This document shows positions 45,245-53,993 of a stretch of 64,000 nt of DNA, one piece after another. The notes beneath the pieces were generated by a model. The model ran no database searches, was not told the origin of the DNA, and was given only the letters and a program-made list of their open reading frames with translations. Position numbers and translations under genes: made by a program. The stretch is from Bacillus licheniformis DSM 13 = ATCC 14580 (GTDB lineage: Bacteria > Bacillota > Bacilli > Bacillales > Bacillaceae). Position 1 is the first letter of the stretch, and every line of letters starts with the position of its first letter. Location of the stretch: positions 1,361,501-1,425,500 of the forward strand of contig NC_006270.3 of assembly GCF_000011645.1 (NCBI RefSeq), in the 5' to 3' direction.

Positions 45245-45274
45245 TTTGCTGAAAATGAAATTGGAGGGATTGTG

Positions 45275-45604
45275 ATGAGATGGGGCAGTGTCATACTTGC
45301 AGCCTTGTTTGAAATTGGCTGGGTCATGGGGCTGAAACACGCCGATTCGGCACTTGAATGGATCTGCACGGCGGCCGCCGTCGTGATGAGCTTCTATATA
45401 CTGGTGAAAGCGGGGGAGAAGCTGCCGGTCGGAACCGTGTATGCCGTATTTACCGGTCTCGGGACGGCGGGAACGGTCGTCTGCGAAATCGCCTTGTTCA
45501 ATGAGCCGGCAAATATCGCCAAGCTTGCTCTGATCGGTGTTTTGCTATGCGGCGTGATCGGTTTGAAGCTTGTAACAAATGAAGAGAAAGGGGAGGCGTC
45601 ATAA
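45275..45604 (+). CDS. gdnC: Guanidinium exporter subunit GdnC (YkkC, SMR)
   Basis: This 109-aa small multidrug resistance protein has four membrane segments and the conserved Glu in [16 protein letters not shown]. It forms a heteromeric antiporter with GdnD that exports guanidinium, consistent with the riboswitch directly upstream. ATG 45275 follows TTGGAGGGA. The stop and next start share TAATG, so translation is coupled. Confidence 0.93.
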   Translation: MRWGSVILAALFEIGWVMGLKHADSALEWICTAAAVVMSFYILVKAGEKLPVGTVYAVFTGLGTAGTVVCEIALFNEPANIAKLALIGVLLCGVIGLKLVTNEEKGEAS

Positions 45605-45918
45605 TGGAATGGATCTGCCTCATCGCCGCCGGTATACTGGAAATGCTTGGCGTGACGATGATGAACCAGTTTCATAAAGACAAGCGGGTGAGATGGATCT
45701 TTTTGTTGATCATCGGGTTTGCCGCTTCTTTTTTCTTGCTTTCCCTTGCGATGGAGACGCTGCCGATGGGAACCGCGTACGCAGTGTGGACAGGGATCGG
45801 CACGGTCGGAGGTGCGCTTGTCGGCATCCTGTTTTACGGAGAGCCGAAAGACGGAAAACGCATCTTTTTCATCGCGCTCATTTTGGGATCTGCCGTCGGG
45901 CTGAAACTTATTAGCTAG
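45604..45918 (+). CDS. gdnD: Guanidinium exporter subunit GdnD (YkkD, SMR)
   Basis: This 104-aa partner of GdnC has four membrane segments and its own conserved Glu (IAAGILEMLGVTMM). Motif MGTAYAVWTGIGTVGGAL is the classic SMR loop and helix 3. It overlaps gdnC by one base. Confidence 0.93.
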   Translation: MEWICLIAAGILEMLGVTMMNQFHKDKRVRWIFLLIIGFAASFFLLSLAMETLPMGTAYAVWTGIGTVGGALVGILFYGEPKDGKRIFFIALILGSAVGLKLIS

Positions 45919-45949
45919 AGTCGGGTTGATGCAAATAGGCGTTCGTAAA

Positions 45950-45977
45950 TTGATTTTTCAATAAACTCCAGTATAAT
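45950..45977 (+). promoter_or_regulatory. Promoter of purU
   Basis: TTGATT (45950-45955), 16 bp, TATAAT (45972-45977), 46 nt before the purU start. Confidence 0.65.
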
Positions 45978-46022
45978 GAAAAGATAGTTTACGAATTACA
46001 AGCAAAGAGGGTTTTTACGAAA

Positions 46023-46925
46023 ATGAACGCATATATGAAACAGCAGTTATCGCAATATCAGGAAATCAATAACGATAAGGCCCGCCTTCTGGTCAGCTGT
46101 CCGGATCAGCCTGGAATCGTCGCCGCCGTTTCTTCATTTTTATTTGAGAACGGTGCGAATATTATTGAATCGAACCAGTATACGACAGACCCTGAAGGAG
46201 GCCGGTTCTTTCTGCGGATTGAGTTTGAAGTTCAAGGCATCCGCGAAAAGATCGAACAGATGAAAGCGGCATTCGCCTCTGTGGCGGAGTCCTTCCAAAT
46301 GACGTGGAGCATGAATTTGGCGAGCGAACTGAAACGCGTCGCTATCTTCGTTTCAAAAGAGCTTCACTGCCTGCATGAACTGCTATGGGAATGGCAGAGC
46401 GGCAATTTGATGGCGGAGATTGCAGCGGTTATCAGCAATCATGAAGATGCAAGAGAAACTGTTGAATCCCTGAATATTCCGTTCCTTTACATGAAAGCGA
46501 ACAAAGACATTCGTCAGGAAGTGGAAAAACAGCAGCTGAAATGGCTTGAAGAGTATCGTGCGGATGTCATCGTTCTCGCCCGATATATGCAGATTTTAAC
46601 GCCTGATTTTGTCTCGGCTCATCCGAACAAAATCATAAATATTCACCACTCCTTCCTGCCGGCTTTTATCGGGGCGAATCCGTATAAACGGGCATATGAA
46701 AGAGGCGTTAAACTGATCGGAGCAACATCGCATTATGTGACAAACGAATTGGATGAAGGGCCGATCATCGAACAGGATATCGAACGGGTCGACCACAGAG
46801 ACAATGTGGAAGCATTGAAAAACATCGGCCGAACGATTGAGAGAAGCGTTTTGGCAAGAGCGGTCAAATGGCACTTGGAAGACCGGATTATCGTGCATGG
46901 AAACAAGACGATCGTCTTTAATTAA
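46023..46925 (+). CDS. purU: Formyltetrahydrofolate deformylase PurU
   Basis: This 300-aa enzyme hydrolyses 10-formyl-tetrahydrofolate to formate and tetrahydrofolate, balancing one-carbon pools. An N-terminal ACT domain (residues about 20-95, LVSCPDQPGIVAAVSSFLFENGANIIES) precedes the formyltransferase domain with catalytic His in IHHSFLPAF and Asp in VTNELDEGPII. It starts at ATG 46023 behind AGAGGG. It stands alone between its promoter and a terminator. Confidence 0.94.
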   Translation: MNAYMKQQLSQYQEINNDKARLLVSCPDQPGIVAAVSSFLFENGANIIESNQYTTDPEGGRFFLRIEFEVQGIREKIEQMKAAFASVAESFQMTWSMNLASELKRVAIFVSKELHCLHELLWEWQSGNLMAEIAAVISNHEDARETVESLNIPFLYMKANKDIRQEVEKQQLKWLEEYRADVIVLARYMQILTPDFVSAHPNKIINIHHSFLPAFIGANPYKRAYERGVKLIGATSHYVTNELDEGPIIEQDIERVDHRDNVEALKNIGRTIERSVLARAVKWHLEDRIIVHGNKTIVFN

Positions 46926-46937
46926 ATTGTTTGATCT

Positions 46938-46959
46938 GCCTCTTGACAGAGGCGTTTTT
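46938..46959 (+). terminator. Terminator after purU
   Basis: Six-bp stem GCCTCT/AGAGGC with a TGAC loop, followed by G and five T. Confidence 0.75.
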
Positions 46960-46971
46960 CCTAGGCATAAT
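46938..46971 (+). promoter_or_regulatory. proBA promoter nested in the purU terminator
   Basis: The hairpin GCCTCT-TGAC-AGAGGC (46938-46953) plus GTTTTT terminates purU. A TTGACA (46943-46948) lies within this hairpin and pairs, over 17 bp, with CATAAT (46966-46971) to form the promoter of the T-box transcript. Confidence 0.6.
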
Positions 46972-46977
46972 AATAAA

Positions 46978-47228
46978 AAATCACGAGCGTTGAAGAGGGC
47001 CAGTAAGCAGTTCTTTCTGTGAAAGAGAGTGAAATGGCATGCTGAAACATTTCACCACATGAAACCTGCCGAACCTGCCTCGGAGTCCCAGGGGGAAAAC
47101 CTGGGCGCATACCCTGGCGTTAAAGGGGAAAGAGGAGTGCGCTTTATTTTCTCGCGCATTCAATGAAGGTGGTACCGCGGAAAGCTCTTTTCGTCCTTTT
47201 TTACTTGGACGAAAAGGGCTTTTTTTAT
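46978..47228 (+). ncRNA. Proline-type T-box leader of proBA
   Basis: An AGTA motif near 47001-47004, a long stem I and the hallmark AAGGTGGTACCGCGG at 47166-47180 are followed by a terminator (CTTTTCGTCC/GGACGAAAAG, then T7, about 47186-47226). CCT triplets in the specifier region (GAACCT near 47077-47082) fit tRNA-Pro. Uncharged tRNA-Pro would stabilise the antiterminator and turn on proline synthesis. Confidence 0.93.
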
Positions 47229-47263
47229 TGGCCTTCTGCCAGATCATCTCGGAGGGAAAAAAC

Positions 47264-48361
47264 GTGAAAAAACAACGGATTGTCATTAAAATCGGAAGCA
47301 GTTCATTAACCAACTCGAAGGGCAGCATCGATGAGGAGAAGATCAATGACCATGTTCGGGCGATAGCTGCTCTGAAAAAAGAAGGCCATGAAGTCATCTT
47401 CATTTCGTCGGGGGCTGTCGCTGCGGGATTTTTACAGCTCGGCTATCCCGCAAGGCCTGTGACGCTAAAGGGAAAACAGGCTGCAGCGGCCGTCGGCCAG
47501 AGCTTGTTAATGCAAACATACATCGAGCATTTTGCAGACCACGATATCAAGCCTGCGCAGATCTTATTGACGAGAAACGATTTTGCCAAACGGGAGCGCT
47601 ATCGAAATGCATATGCGACCGTTATGGAACTGATTGAACGGGGGCTTGTCCCGATTATTAATGAAAATGATTCGGTATCTGTTGAAGAATTGACGTTTGG
47701 GGACAACGACATGCTTTCCGCCCTTGTAAGCGGACTGATTCATGCCGACAAACTCATCATTTTAACGGATATTAACGGCCTCTATGACTCGAATCCGGCT
47801 GAACATCCCGATGCCCGCCGTTTTGATTACATTCCCGAAATTACGGACGAACTTTTGGGCTGCGCCGCTTCCGCCGGATCAAAAGTCGGGACGGGCGGGA
47901 TGAAGTCGAAGCTTTTGGCGGCAAAAACCGCTCTTTCACTCGGCGTCAATGTTTTCATAGGCGCCGGAGAGGGAGATGATAAGCTGATCCAGATTTTAAA
48001 AGGAAACGGGGACGGCACCTATATCGGCCAATCCGACCTGTCTTCCGTCAACAATCATAGGCAGTGGATCGCCTTTCATTCACCTGTTTCAGGGAAGATT
48101 ACCGTTGATGAAGGGGCTGAGCTGGCGATTACCGAAAACGGCGGGAGCCTGCTGCCGGCCGGCGTAACAGCGATATCCGGAGATTTTCCGAAAGGGGCGG
48201 TTGTCGAAGTTTACGGACCGAACGGCTTGGCCGGGAAAGGCCAAACGCTGTACTCCGCCGCAGAGCTTGAAGAGGTAAAAGGGAAGCGAAGCGATGAGTT
48301 CCATCATGAAGAAGGGATAGAAGTCATCCATCGAAATGATTGGGTAAGCATTAAAGAATAA
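47264..48361 (+). CDS. proB: Glutamate 5-kinase ProB
   Basis: This 365-aa kinase performs the first step of proline synthesis, phosphorylating glutamate with ATP. The N-terminal amino-acid kinase domain ([25 protein letters not shown]) is followed by a C-terminal PUA domain (residues about 275-350). GGAGG at 47251-47255 selects GTG 47264 over the in-frame start at 47228. It lies directly after the T-box terminator and 12 nt before proA. Confidence 0.95.
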   Translation: MKKQRIVIKIGSSSLTNSKGSIDEEKINDHVRAIAALKKEGHEVIFISSGAVAAGFLQLGYPARPVTLKGKQAAAAVGQSLLMQTYIEHFADHDIKPAQILLTRNDFAKRERYRNAYATVMELIERGLVPIINENDSVSVEELTFGDNDMLSALVSGLIHADKLIILTDINGLYDSNPAEHPDARRFDYIPEITDELLGCAASAGSKVGTGGMKSKLLAAKTALSLGVNVFIGAGEGDDKLIQILKGNGDGTYIGQSDLSSVNNHRQWIAFHSPVSGKITVDEGAELAITENGGSLLPAGVTAISGDFPKGAVVEVYGPNGLAGKGQTLYSAAELEEVKGKRSDEFHHEEGIEVIHRNDWVSIKE

Positions 48362-48373
48362 GGGGATGAAAGA

Positions 48374-49621
48374 ATGAGCGAAGTGATTGAAAAAGCAAAA
48401 AAGGCCAAAGTCGCAAAGGAAGAACTGGTTCATCAGCCGACTGAAAGGAAAAATGAGGCGCTTTCCTTTATCGCCGAGGCCATCCGCTTTAAGCAGGATG
48501 AGATATTGGCAGAAAACGAGAAAGATATCGTCCGCGGCAAAGAAAAAGGCTTTTCGCCTGCGCTGCTTGACCGCCTTGCCTTAACGCCGGAGAGGCTGAA
48601 TGATATAGCAGACGCCGTCATGCTGCTCACAAAGCTTGAAGACCCTGTGGGGGAAACGCTTGAAACGATCCGCAAAGACAACGGGCTTTTCATTGAAAAT
48701 GTCAGGGTCCCGCTCGGAGTCGTCGGAATGATCTATGAGGCTCGTCCGAATGTAACGGTCGACGCCGCAACCCTTTGTTTGAAAACGGGAAATGCCGTCA
48801 TCCTGCGGGGCAGTTCGTCAGCCATCAACAGCAATAAAGCGCTCGTCCGCGTGATCAGGGAAGCGCTCGAACGCTCGGCGCTTCCAGAGGATGCCGTTCA
48901 GCTCATTGAAGATACAAGCAAAGAAACGGCAAAACAGCTGTTCACTTTAAACGACGGCTTGGATGTGCTCATCCCGAGAGGAGGGAAAAACCTCATCGAT
49001 ATGGTGGTGCGGGAATCCACAGTGCCTGTGCTTGAAACAGGCGCGGGGAACTGCCACATATTCATTGATGAATCGGCTCAGCCAGACATGGCTGAGCAGG
49101 TTGTAATCAATGCCAAAACGCAGCGCCCTTCTGTCTGCAATGCGATTGAAACGGTGCTCATCCATAAAGGCTGGGCGGAAGAGCATACGAAAGCGCTTCT
49201 TCAAAAGCTTGAAGAAGCGGGCGTTGAAATCAGGGGAGACGAAGCCGTATGCACGATGCTGCCTTCTGCGGTTCCAGCTCGCGAGACCGACTGGGGAACC
49301 GAGTTTCTTGCGCCGGTTGTCAGCATCAAAACCGTTGCCGGAATCGATGAAGCCATCCGGCACATCAGACAGTACGGCACACGTCATTCGGAAGCGATTC
49401 TGACTGAAAATCAGGAAAACGCCCGGTATTTCTTAACGTCTGTTGACGCTGCAGCTGTTTACCACAATGCTTCAACACGTTTTACAGACGGCTTTGAATT
49501 CGGCTACGGCGCCGAAATCGGCATCAGCACGCAAAAGCTTCACGCACGGGGGCCGATGGGCCTTAAAGCGCTGACTTCTTCTAAATATATCATTAAAGGA
49601 AACGGACAAATCCGGATATGA
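48374..49621 (+). CDS. proA: Glutamate-5-semialdehyde dehydrogenase ProA
   Basis: This 415-aa enzyme reduces glutamyl-5-phosphate to the semialdehyde with NADPH. The aldehyde-dehydrogenase-like fold has the catalytic Cys in [19 protein letters not shown] and the motif [14 protein letters not shown]. It is co-transcribed with proB under T-box control and followed by a terminator. Confidence 0.95.
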   Translation: MSEVIEKAKKAKVAKEELVHQPTERKNEALSFIAEAIRFKQDEILAENEKDIVRGKEKGFSPALLDRLALTPERLNDIADAVMLLTKLEDPVGETLETIRKDNGLFIENVRVPLGVVGMIYEARPNVTVDAATLCLKTGNAVILRGSSSAINSNKALVRVIREALERSALPEDAVQLIEDTSKETAKQLFTLNDGLDVLIPRGGKNLIDMVVRESTVPVLETGAGNCHIFIDESAQPDMAEQVVINAKTQRPSVCNAIETVLIHKGWAEEHTKALLQKLEEAGVEIRGDEAVCTMLPSAVPARETDWGTEFLAPVVSIKTVAGIDEAIRHIRQYGTRHSEAILTENQENARYFLTSVDAAAVYHNASTRFTDGFEFGYGAEIGISTQKLHARGPMGLKALTSSKYIIKGNGQIRI

Positions 49622-49629
49622 AAGTGTGG

Positions 49630-49662
49630 CATCCTGTCTCGAATGAAGACAGGATGTTTTTT
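49630..49662 (+). terminator. Terminator after proBA
   Basis: CATCCTGTCT and AGACAGGATG arms with a seven-base loop, then six T. Confidence 0.92.
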
Positions 49663-49663
49663 G

Positions 49664-49696
49664 TTGTGTTATCACTTTTAATTTTATAAAATTAAA
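49664..49696 (+). promoter_or_regulatory. ohrA promoter with 20-bp palindrome, OhrR operator candidate
   Basis: TTGTGT (49664-49669), 17 bp, TAAAAT (49687-49692). A perfect 20-bp palindrome (TTTAATTTTATAAAATTAAA, 49677-49696) covers the -10. It is rich in AATT like the known OhrR operator, and its position suits repression by the product of the ohrR gene downstream. Confidence 0.6.
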
Positions 49697-49731
49697 TTGT
49701 TCACAATATAAATTAAAGGAGACGATAAATC

Positions 49732-50154
49732 ATGAAACCGCTATTTACCTCGCAAGCCACTGCCAATGGTGGCAGAGACGGACAAGTCACCTCATCTGAC
49801 CGCGTCCTTGAGCTGGAGCTGGCCATGCCGGGAACGCCAAAAGCCAAGGAAAACGAAAATGCCACCAACCCGGAGCAGCTGTTTGCCGCCGGATACGCGG
49901 CATGCTTTGACAGCGCATTGCAATTGACCGCCCAAAAGGCGCGTCTTCGAATGGAGACAGAGGTGACGGCGAACGTCAGCCTTCTGAAAGATGAAGCAGA
50001 TGGAGGCTATAAGCTCAGTGTCACACTGCAAGTAAAAGGAACCGGCGTTGAACAGAGGGAGCTCGAAAAACTCGTCCATCAAGCTCATACCGTTTGCCCG
50101 TATTCAAAAGCAATTTCCGGAAATGTTGATGTCAACCTTGAAGTGATTTCTTAA
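49732..50154 (+). CDS. ohrA: Organic hydroperoxide reductase OhrA
   Basis: This 140-aa thiol peroxidase reduces organic and lipid hydroperoxides. The two catalytic Cys are in GYAACFDSALQ and HTVCPYSKAISGNV, the Ohr/OsmC arrangement. It works as a cytoplasmic dimer reduced by lipoyl or low-molecular-weight thiols. A good AAAGGAG precedes ATG 49732. The adjacent convergent ohrR gene encodes its peroxide-sensing repressor. Confidence 0.94.
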   Translation: MKPLFTSQATANGGRDGQVTSSDRVLELELAMPGTPKAKENENATNPEQLFAAGYAACFDSALQLTAQKARLRMETEVTANVSLLKDEADGGYKLSVTLQVKGTGVEQRELEKLVHQAHTVCPYSKAISGNVDVNLEVIS

Positions 50155-50188
50155 AAAAGAGGCGCCTTCGATATGAAGGCGCCTTTTT
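50153..50188. terminator. Bidirectional terminator between ohrA and ohrR
   Basis: AGGCGCCTTC and GAAGGCGCCT form a ten-bp stem with A6 on the left and T5 on the right, so it serves both converging genes. Confidence 0.92.
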
Positions 50189-50195
50189 GCTGTCT

Positions 50196-50648
50196 TTACA
50201 GCACATCTGTTTTTTTCGTCAATGAAGCAAGAAGGGATTCAAGCGTTTGCTTCAAGTTTTTCAGTTCGCCAGCCGACAGATCGGTCTGGGCGATCATGTG
50301 CTGCGGAATGCTGCTTGCTTTTTCTTGGAGTGCCTGGCCGCCTGCTGTCAGTCTGACAATTACAGACCGTTCATCTTCAGGTGACCGCTCTCTTGTTAAA
50401 AGCCCGTGCTGCTCCATTCTCTTCAGCATCGGCGTCAGTGTGCCGGAATCGAGATAAAGGAGCTTGCCCATTGTTTTGACGCTTAATTCCCCGTGTTCCC
50501 ATAATAAAAGGAGCGCGAGGTACTGCGGATACGTAATATTGAGTTCATCAAGCAGAGGCTTGTAAAGCTTCGTCATTTCACGCGAGCTTGCATAAAGGAG
50601 AAAGCAAAGCTGTCTGTCAAGCCTCATATGTTCAAATTCGTTTGCCAT
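50196..50648 (-). CDS. ohrR: OhrR, MarR-family organic-peroxide sensor
   Basis: This 150-aa winged-helix repressor has the single reactive Cys at residue 15 (RLDRQLCFLLYASS), as in B. subtilis OhrR; its oxidation by organic peroxides releases DNA. The recognition helix region (SGTLTPMLKRMEQHGLLTR) and wing (EDERSVIVRLT) are intact. It lies between ohrA and ohrB on the opposite strand and is expected to control ohrA. Confidence 0.95.
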   Translation of the reverse strand: MANEFEHMRLDRQLCFLLYASSREMTKLYKPLLDELNITYPQYLALLLLWEHGELSVKTMGKLLYLDSGTLTPMLKRMEQHGLLTRERSPEDERSVIVRLTAGGQALQEKASSIPQHMIAQTDLSAGELKNLKQTLESLLASLTKKTDVL

Positions 50649-50807
50649 CGTTTCACCAACTCTTTTTTATGTTCCTTTTTATTGTATAAGATTTTGCGTT
50701 CTTTTCCCATTGATCGGCTGAAAACCCGAAAAAACAAAAACGGATGTTTAAAAAACTCATTTTGTGAAATATAAAGAGTAGAGGAAAAAACGTAAGGAGG
50801 AATCAGG

Positions 50808-51221
50808 ATGACTGCATTGTTTACAGCAAAAGTCACGGCAAAAGGCGGAAGATCCGGACATGTCAAATCAGATGACGGGGTTTTGGACCATAACATTGTC
50901 ATGCCAAATGAAAAAAAAGAAGGCGAATCAGGGACAAATCCTGAACAGCTCTTTGCGGCGGGATACGCGGCGTGCTTCGGCGGCGCATTGGAACATGTCG
51001 CAAAACAAAAAGGCATTGACATCGATTCTGAGGTCGAAGGCCATGTGAGCTTGCTGAAGGATGAGAGTGACGGCGGTTTTAAAATCGGCGTCAAGCTGAT
51101 CGTCACAGCAGGCGGGGTAGAAAAAGAAAAAGCGAAAGAGCTGGTCGAAGCCGCTCATGACTTTTGCCCTTATTCAAAAGCGACGAGAGGAAATATCGAC
51201 GTCAATCTTGAAGTAAAATAA
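50808..51221 (+). CDS. ohrB: Organic hydroperoxide reductase OhrB
   Basis: This 137-aa paralogue of OhrA has both catalytic Cys (GYAACFGGALEHV and HDFCPYSKATRGN). In B. subtilis this copy belongs to the general stress (SigB) regulon and is not controlled by OhrR. Upstream I see GTTTAA at 50746-50751, as in a SigB -35, but no convincing SigB -10. AAGGAGG precedes ATG 50808. Confidence 0.94.
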   Translation: MTALFTAKVTAKGGRSGHVKSDDGVLDHNIVMPNEKKEGESGTNPEQLFAAGYAACFGGALEHVAKQKGIDIDSEVEGHVSLLKDESDGGFKIGVKLIVTAGGVEKEKAKELVEAAHDFCPYSKATRGNIDVNLEVK

Positions 51222-51244
51222 ATAAACGGGAAAGATGAAAACGA

Positions 51245-51279
51245 GAAAGCAAACAAAGCTTGTTTGCTTTCTTTTTTAG
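51245..51279 (+). terminator. Terminator after ohrB
   Basis: GAAAGCAAAC and GTTTGCTTTC arms with a short loop, followed by six T. Confidence 0.9.
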
Positions 51280-51292
51280 AAAGGAGCAGCAT

Positions 51293-51958
51293 ATGGCATA
51301 TCTTAAAAAAGCGCTTGTGTTCTCCGTGCTTTCTCTCGCTATTGTCCTTGCAGGATGCGGAACCGGAGCGGCGGAGAAGAACAACGGCAATCAATCCCCG
51401 GCTGATACGGCCAAGCAGAAAGCACCTGATTTGAAAACATATTCCCTTGACAAAAATATCCGGTCTGAAGAAGATTTTGATTTGATAGGCAAGTATGTTC
51501 ATGCTGAAGATGACCAAATCACGCTCGAAATAAAGGATAAGGAACTGATTGTTCCGAAAAGCAGCCGCTTTCACAGCGAAGAAGACCATGATGACTTAAT
51601 CGGGAAGCTTGTGAAGGTAGAGGTGGATGGAAAAACGCAAGAAGCGGAAGAAGCCGAGCTTATGCCGCAGTCAAAAGCCGACCAAAATGGCGTATATGAG
51701 GAGGAGAAAGACGGCAGCCGAAAAATCATCGCCACGTTTGTCAGCGAGTCGGAGCAAAACATTACAATCAAAACAAAAGCAGGGGAAAAAACTTATCAGA
51801 AAACAGCCGATTTTGAGAGGGATGTCGCCGAAGCACCTGAAAAACTGAAAGGGAAAATTGTCAGGCTTGAAATTGAAAAGGATGGAAAAGCAGAAAGCCT
51901 TGATTTGGAATCGGAAGATCAAAAGCTTGAATGGTATGAGCCGTCTGCTTCAAAATAA
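51293..51958 (+). CDS. Lipoprotein with two similar beta domains, unknown
   Basis: This 221-aa exported lipoprotein has signal sequence LVFSVLSLAIVLAGC with the lipid Cys about 21 residues in, a Gly/Asn-rich linker, then two related acidic domains: one around LIGKYVHAEDDQITLEIKDKE ... LIGKLVKVEVDG, the other around IIATFVSESEQNITIKTKAGE ... LKGKIVRLEIEKDG. They look like a tandem duplication of a small OB- or PepSY-like fold. AAGGAG at 51281-51286 supports ATG 51293. No function is known; the gene is between ohrB and guaD. Confidence 0.75.
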   Translation: MAYLKKALVFSVLSLAIVLAGCGTGAAEKNNGNQSPADTAKQKAPDLKTYSLDKNIRSEEDFDLIGKYVHAEDDQITLEIKDKELIVPKSSRFHSEEDHDDLIGKLVKVEVDGKTQEAEEAELMPQSKADQNGVYEEEKDGSRKIIATFVSESEQNITIKTKAGEKTYQKTADFERDVAEAPEKLKGKIVRLEIEKDGKAESLDLESEDQKLEWYEPSASK

Positions 51959-51990
51959 AAAAAGCTTCCTGATGAAGGAAGCTTTTTTTA
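51957..51990. terminator. Bidirectional terminator between lipoprotein gene and guaD
   Basis: AAGCTTCC, loop TGATGAA, GGAAGCTT, flanked by A-run and T-run. The T-run reaches the guaD stop codon. Confidence 0.9.
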
Positions 51991-52458
51991 ATATTCCACT
52001 TTTTGATCGGTCTTTTCCCATGTGAGAAAAGGTTCAAGCTTTGCTTGAAGGTCCATTTTATAAAAAGGAATTTTCCGTTCGCTTTTCGTTTTGGTGATTT
52101 CTTCATAAATAAAAGAGTCGTCAAAACCGGCCGATGCGGCATCCGAATGCTGAGCGGCGAAGTAAACTTCCTTCGGTCTCGCCCAGTAGATGGCTCCCAG
52201 GCACATGGGGCACGGTTCACAGCTTGTATAAAGAATGCAGTCGTTCAGCTGATAATCGCCAAGTGCTTCACAGGCGAGCCGAATAGCCGTTACTTCCGCG
52301 TGCGCGGTTGGATCATTGCTTGTTGTGACATTGTTTTTTCCCTCGGCGATAATTTGGCCGTCTTTGACTATCACAGCGCCAAAAGGTCCGCCTGTGCCGC
52401 TTTTCACGCTCTCCACCGCAAGGTCGATGGCGCGCTGCAAAAATGCTTCATGATTCAT
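51988..52458 (-). CDS. guaD: Guanine deaminase GuaD
   Basis: This 156-aa zinc deaminase converts guanine to xanthine. Its cytidine-deaminase fold has zinc ligands His in TAHAEVTAI and two Cys in CEPCPMCLGA, and the catalytic Glu follows the His. The length equals the domain-swapped B. subtilis GuaD. The ribosome site AAGGAGG precedes its ATG. It is convergent with the lipoprotein gene. Confidence 0.93.
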   Translation of the reverse strand: MNHEAFLQRAIDLAVESVKSGTGGPFGAVIVKDGQIIAEGKNNVTTSNDPTAHAEVTAIRLACEALGDYQLNDCILYTSCEPCPMCLGAIYWARPKEVYFAAQHSDAASAGFDDSFIYEEITKTKSERKIPFYKMDLQAKLEPFLTWEKTDQKVEY

Positions 52459-52543
52459 TTCTGTATCCTCCTTGGTTGTCTTGCCTTCTTATTATAGCTG
52501 ATGGACCCGGCAAAATAAACACATGTCAGAATATTCAGCATAT

Positions 52544-52572
52544 TTGATTTCAAACCGCACATCGCATACAAT
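52544..52572 (+). promoter_or_regulatory. Promoter of the histidine phosphatase gene
   Basis: TTGATT (52544-52549), 17 bp, TACAAT (52567-52572), 33 nt before the TTG start. Confidence 0.6.
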
Positions 52573-52604
52573 GAATGCTAGAATAATGAACGGGGGATGA
52601 TGTT

Positions 52605-53237
52605 TTGCTTACATTGTATATTGCAAGACACGGTCAGACGGAATGGAATATTGAAAAAAGAATGCAAGGCTGGGAAGACTCCAATTTAACGGCTTTGGGA
52701 CTGGCAAACGCAAATGCCCTCGGCGAACGGCTGAAAGATGTTCAATTCCAAGCCGCATATTCCAGTCCAAGCGGCCGGGCCGTTGATTCTGCGCGGGCTA
52801 TGCTGCAGAACCGCAGCATTCCCTTTATAACAGACGACAGATTAAAAGAAATCTCGATCGGCCGCTGGGAAGGGAAAACGTATGATGAGATCAAACAAAG
52901 TGATCCTGACTTGCTGGAAGCGTATTTTAATACGCCTGAAACATATATGCCCGATGAAAGCGAGAGCTTTTACGATTTTGAAAGGCGGGTCAGTCAGGCG
53001 TATCAATTCATTCTCCGCCGCCATCGGGAAGGCAATGTCCTCATTGTCAGCCATTCCGTGTTTATATTGATGCTCTTGAATCTTATAAAAAAGAGGCCGG
53101 TCGGTGAACTATGGAACTCAAGCTATGTTCATGACACAGCTCTTGCGGTTGTAACGGTTTCCGAGGATGGAAGCGCCGCGATTGAAAGAGAAGGAGACGG
53201 TGAACATAGAGTAGAAGCAAAGAATGCCACCTGGTAG
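52605..53237 (+). CDS. Histidine phosphatase family protein
   Basis: This 210-aa phosphoglycerate-mutase-like phosphatase has the RHG motif in YIARHGQTEWN, Arg in SPSGRAVDSA, Glu in EISIGRWEGKTYDEI and the second His in VLIVSHSVF. It probably hydrolyses a small phosphate ester; the substrate cannot be read from sequence. The start is TTG 52605, about 9 nt after CGGGGGATGA, and the RHG motif lies at the expected distance from it. Confidence 0.87.
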   Translation: MLTLYIARHGQTEWNIEKRMQGWEDSNLTALGLANANALGERLKDVQFQAAYSSPSGRAVDSARAMLQNRSIPFITDDRLKEISIGRWEGKTYDEIKQSDPDLLEAYFNTPETYMPDESESFYDFERRVSQAYQFILRRHREGNVLIVSHSVFILMLLNLIKKRPVGELWNSSYVHDTALAVVTVSEDGSAAIEREGDGEHRVEAKNATW

Positions 53238-53245
53238 GCATGCCA

Positions 53246-53273
53246 AAAAGCCTGATGTTGGAATCAGGCTCCG
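53246..53273 (-). terminator. Terminator of the 237-aa gene (minus strand)
   Basis: AGCCTGAT/ATCAGGCT hairpin at 53252-53273 with an A5 run on its left, read as T5 on the minus strand. Confidence 0.8.
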
Positions 53274-53279
53274 AGGCTC

Positions 53280-53993
53280 CTAGCCGGAATATATTTTGGC
53301 ACTGAAGCTGTGAAGCGTGTCGGCGGTAATCGTTTTGTTTTTTGAAAGACAAACGGTTTTGACATCTGCCGCATCTGCTTCCGCTTTTTTTCCGAAAAGT
53401 AAGACTGTAAGAGAAAGCGGGCCTTTTGCGATTTGCTGATATGCCAGAATGCAAAGGTTGTCGGCGATTGTGCGGCTGATCATGCGGCGCGCCGACCACA
53501 GCTGCTGCTGTCCCTCTTCATCAAACTGAATATATGCTGCGGCTCGTTTTTTTGTAATGAGTCCTGACAGACCGTTTTGTTTGATCTGCTTCATGAGAGC
53601 GAGCGGTTCAGACAGCGGCGGTGCGGTCAGTTTATAGCTGCCAGGGGAACATTTGGCTGCAGCCAAAGAAGACATGATCGGCAGGTAGCCGGCCAAATGC
53701 CCGCCGCTGTGAAAGAGCTTCTCCGCAAGCATCTGATCGGTCTTTTTCATGCGGATTTCTGTAAAGTGCAGGAGATGCTGCAAATCATCGAGCGTGTGTA
53801 AAAATCCTTTGAGTTCATGTTCCATTTCGGATTGCGCCTGATCGATGCCGCATGTTCTTGCTGTTTTCACGCTGGAGAAAAGAACATGAAAATGACGGTT
53901 CAAAAGGCGTATTAAATCGCTGATTCGCTGGTGGGAATAACGAAATTGGCGGGCGAGGGCGTGCAGATCATTGATGTTCAGCCGGATCGTCAT
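53280..53993 (-). CDS. Unknown 237-aa protein downstream of a WXG100-like gene
   Basis: This soluble protein has no signal peptide or membrane segment. The first 95 residues look all-helical (LARQFRYSHQRISDLIRLLNR, EMEHELKGFLHTLDDLQ), like small proteins that accompany type VII secretion substrates. The remainder (about 100-237) is mixed alpha/beta and basic, with an odd Cys (MSSLAAAKCSPGSY) and a strand-rich end. Its ATG overlaps the stop of the 104-aa gene (ATGA), so they form one operon. I do not recognise the C-terminal domain; a secreted effector or its partner is speculation. Confidence 0.65.
   Translation of the reverse strand: MTIRLNINDLHALARQFRYSHQRISDLIRLLNRHFHVLFSSVKTARTCGIDQAQSEMEHELKGFLHTLDDLQHLLHFTEIRMKKTDQMLAEKLFHSGGHLAGYLPIMSSLAAAKCSPGSYKLTAPPLSEPLALMKQIKQNGLSGLITKKRAAAYIQFDEEGQQQLWSARRMISRTIADNLCILAYQQIAKGPLSLTVLLFGKKAEADAADVKTVCLSKNKTITADTLHSFSAKIYSG

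Noticed and set aside
50746..50771. SigB promoter for ohrB
   Set aside because: GTTTAA is present but the sequence 14 bp downstream (GAAATA) does not match GGGTAT/GGGWAW.
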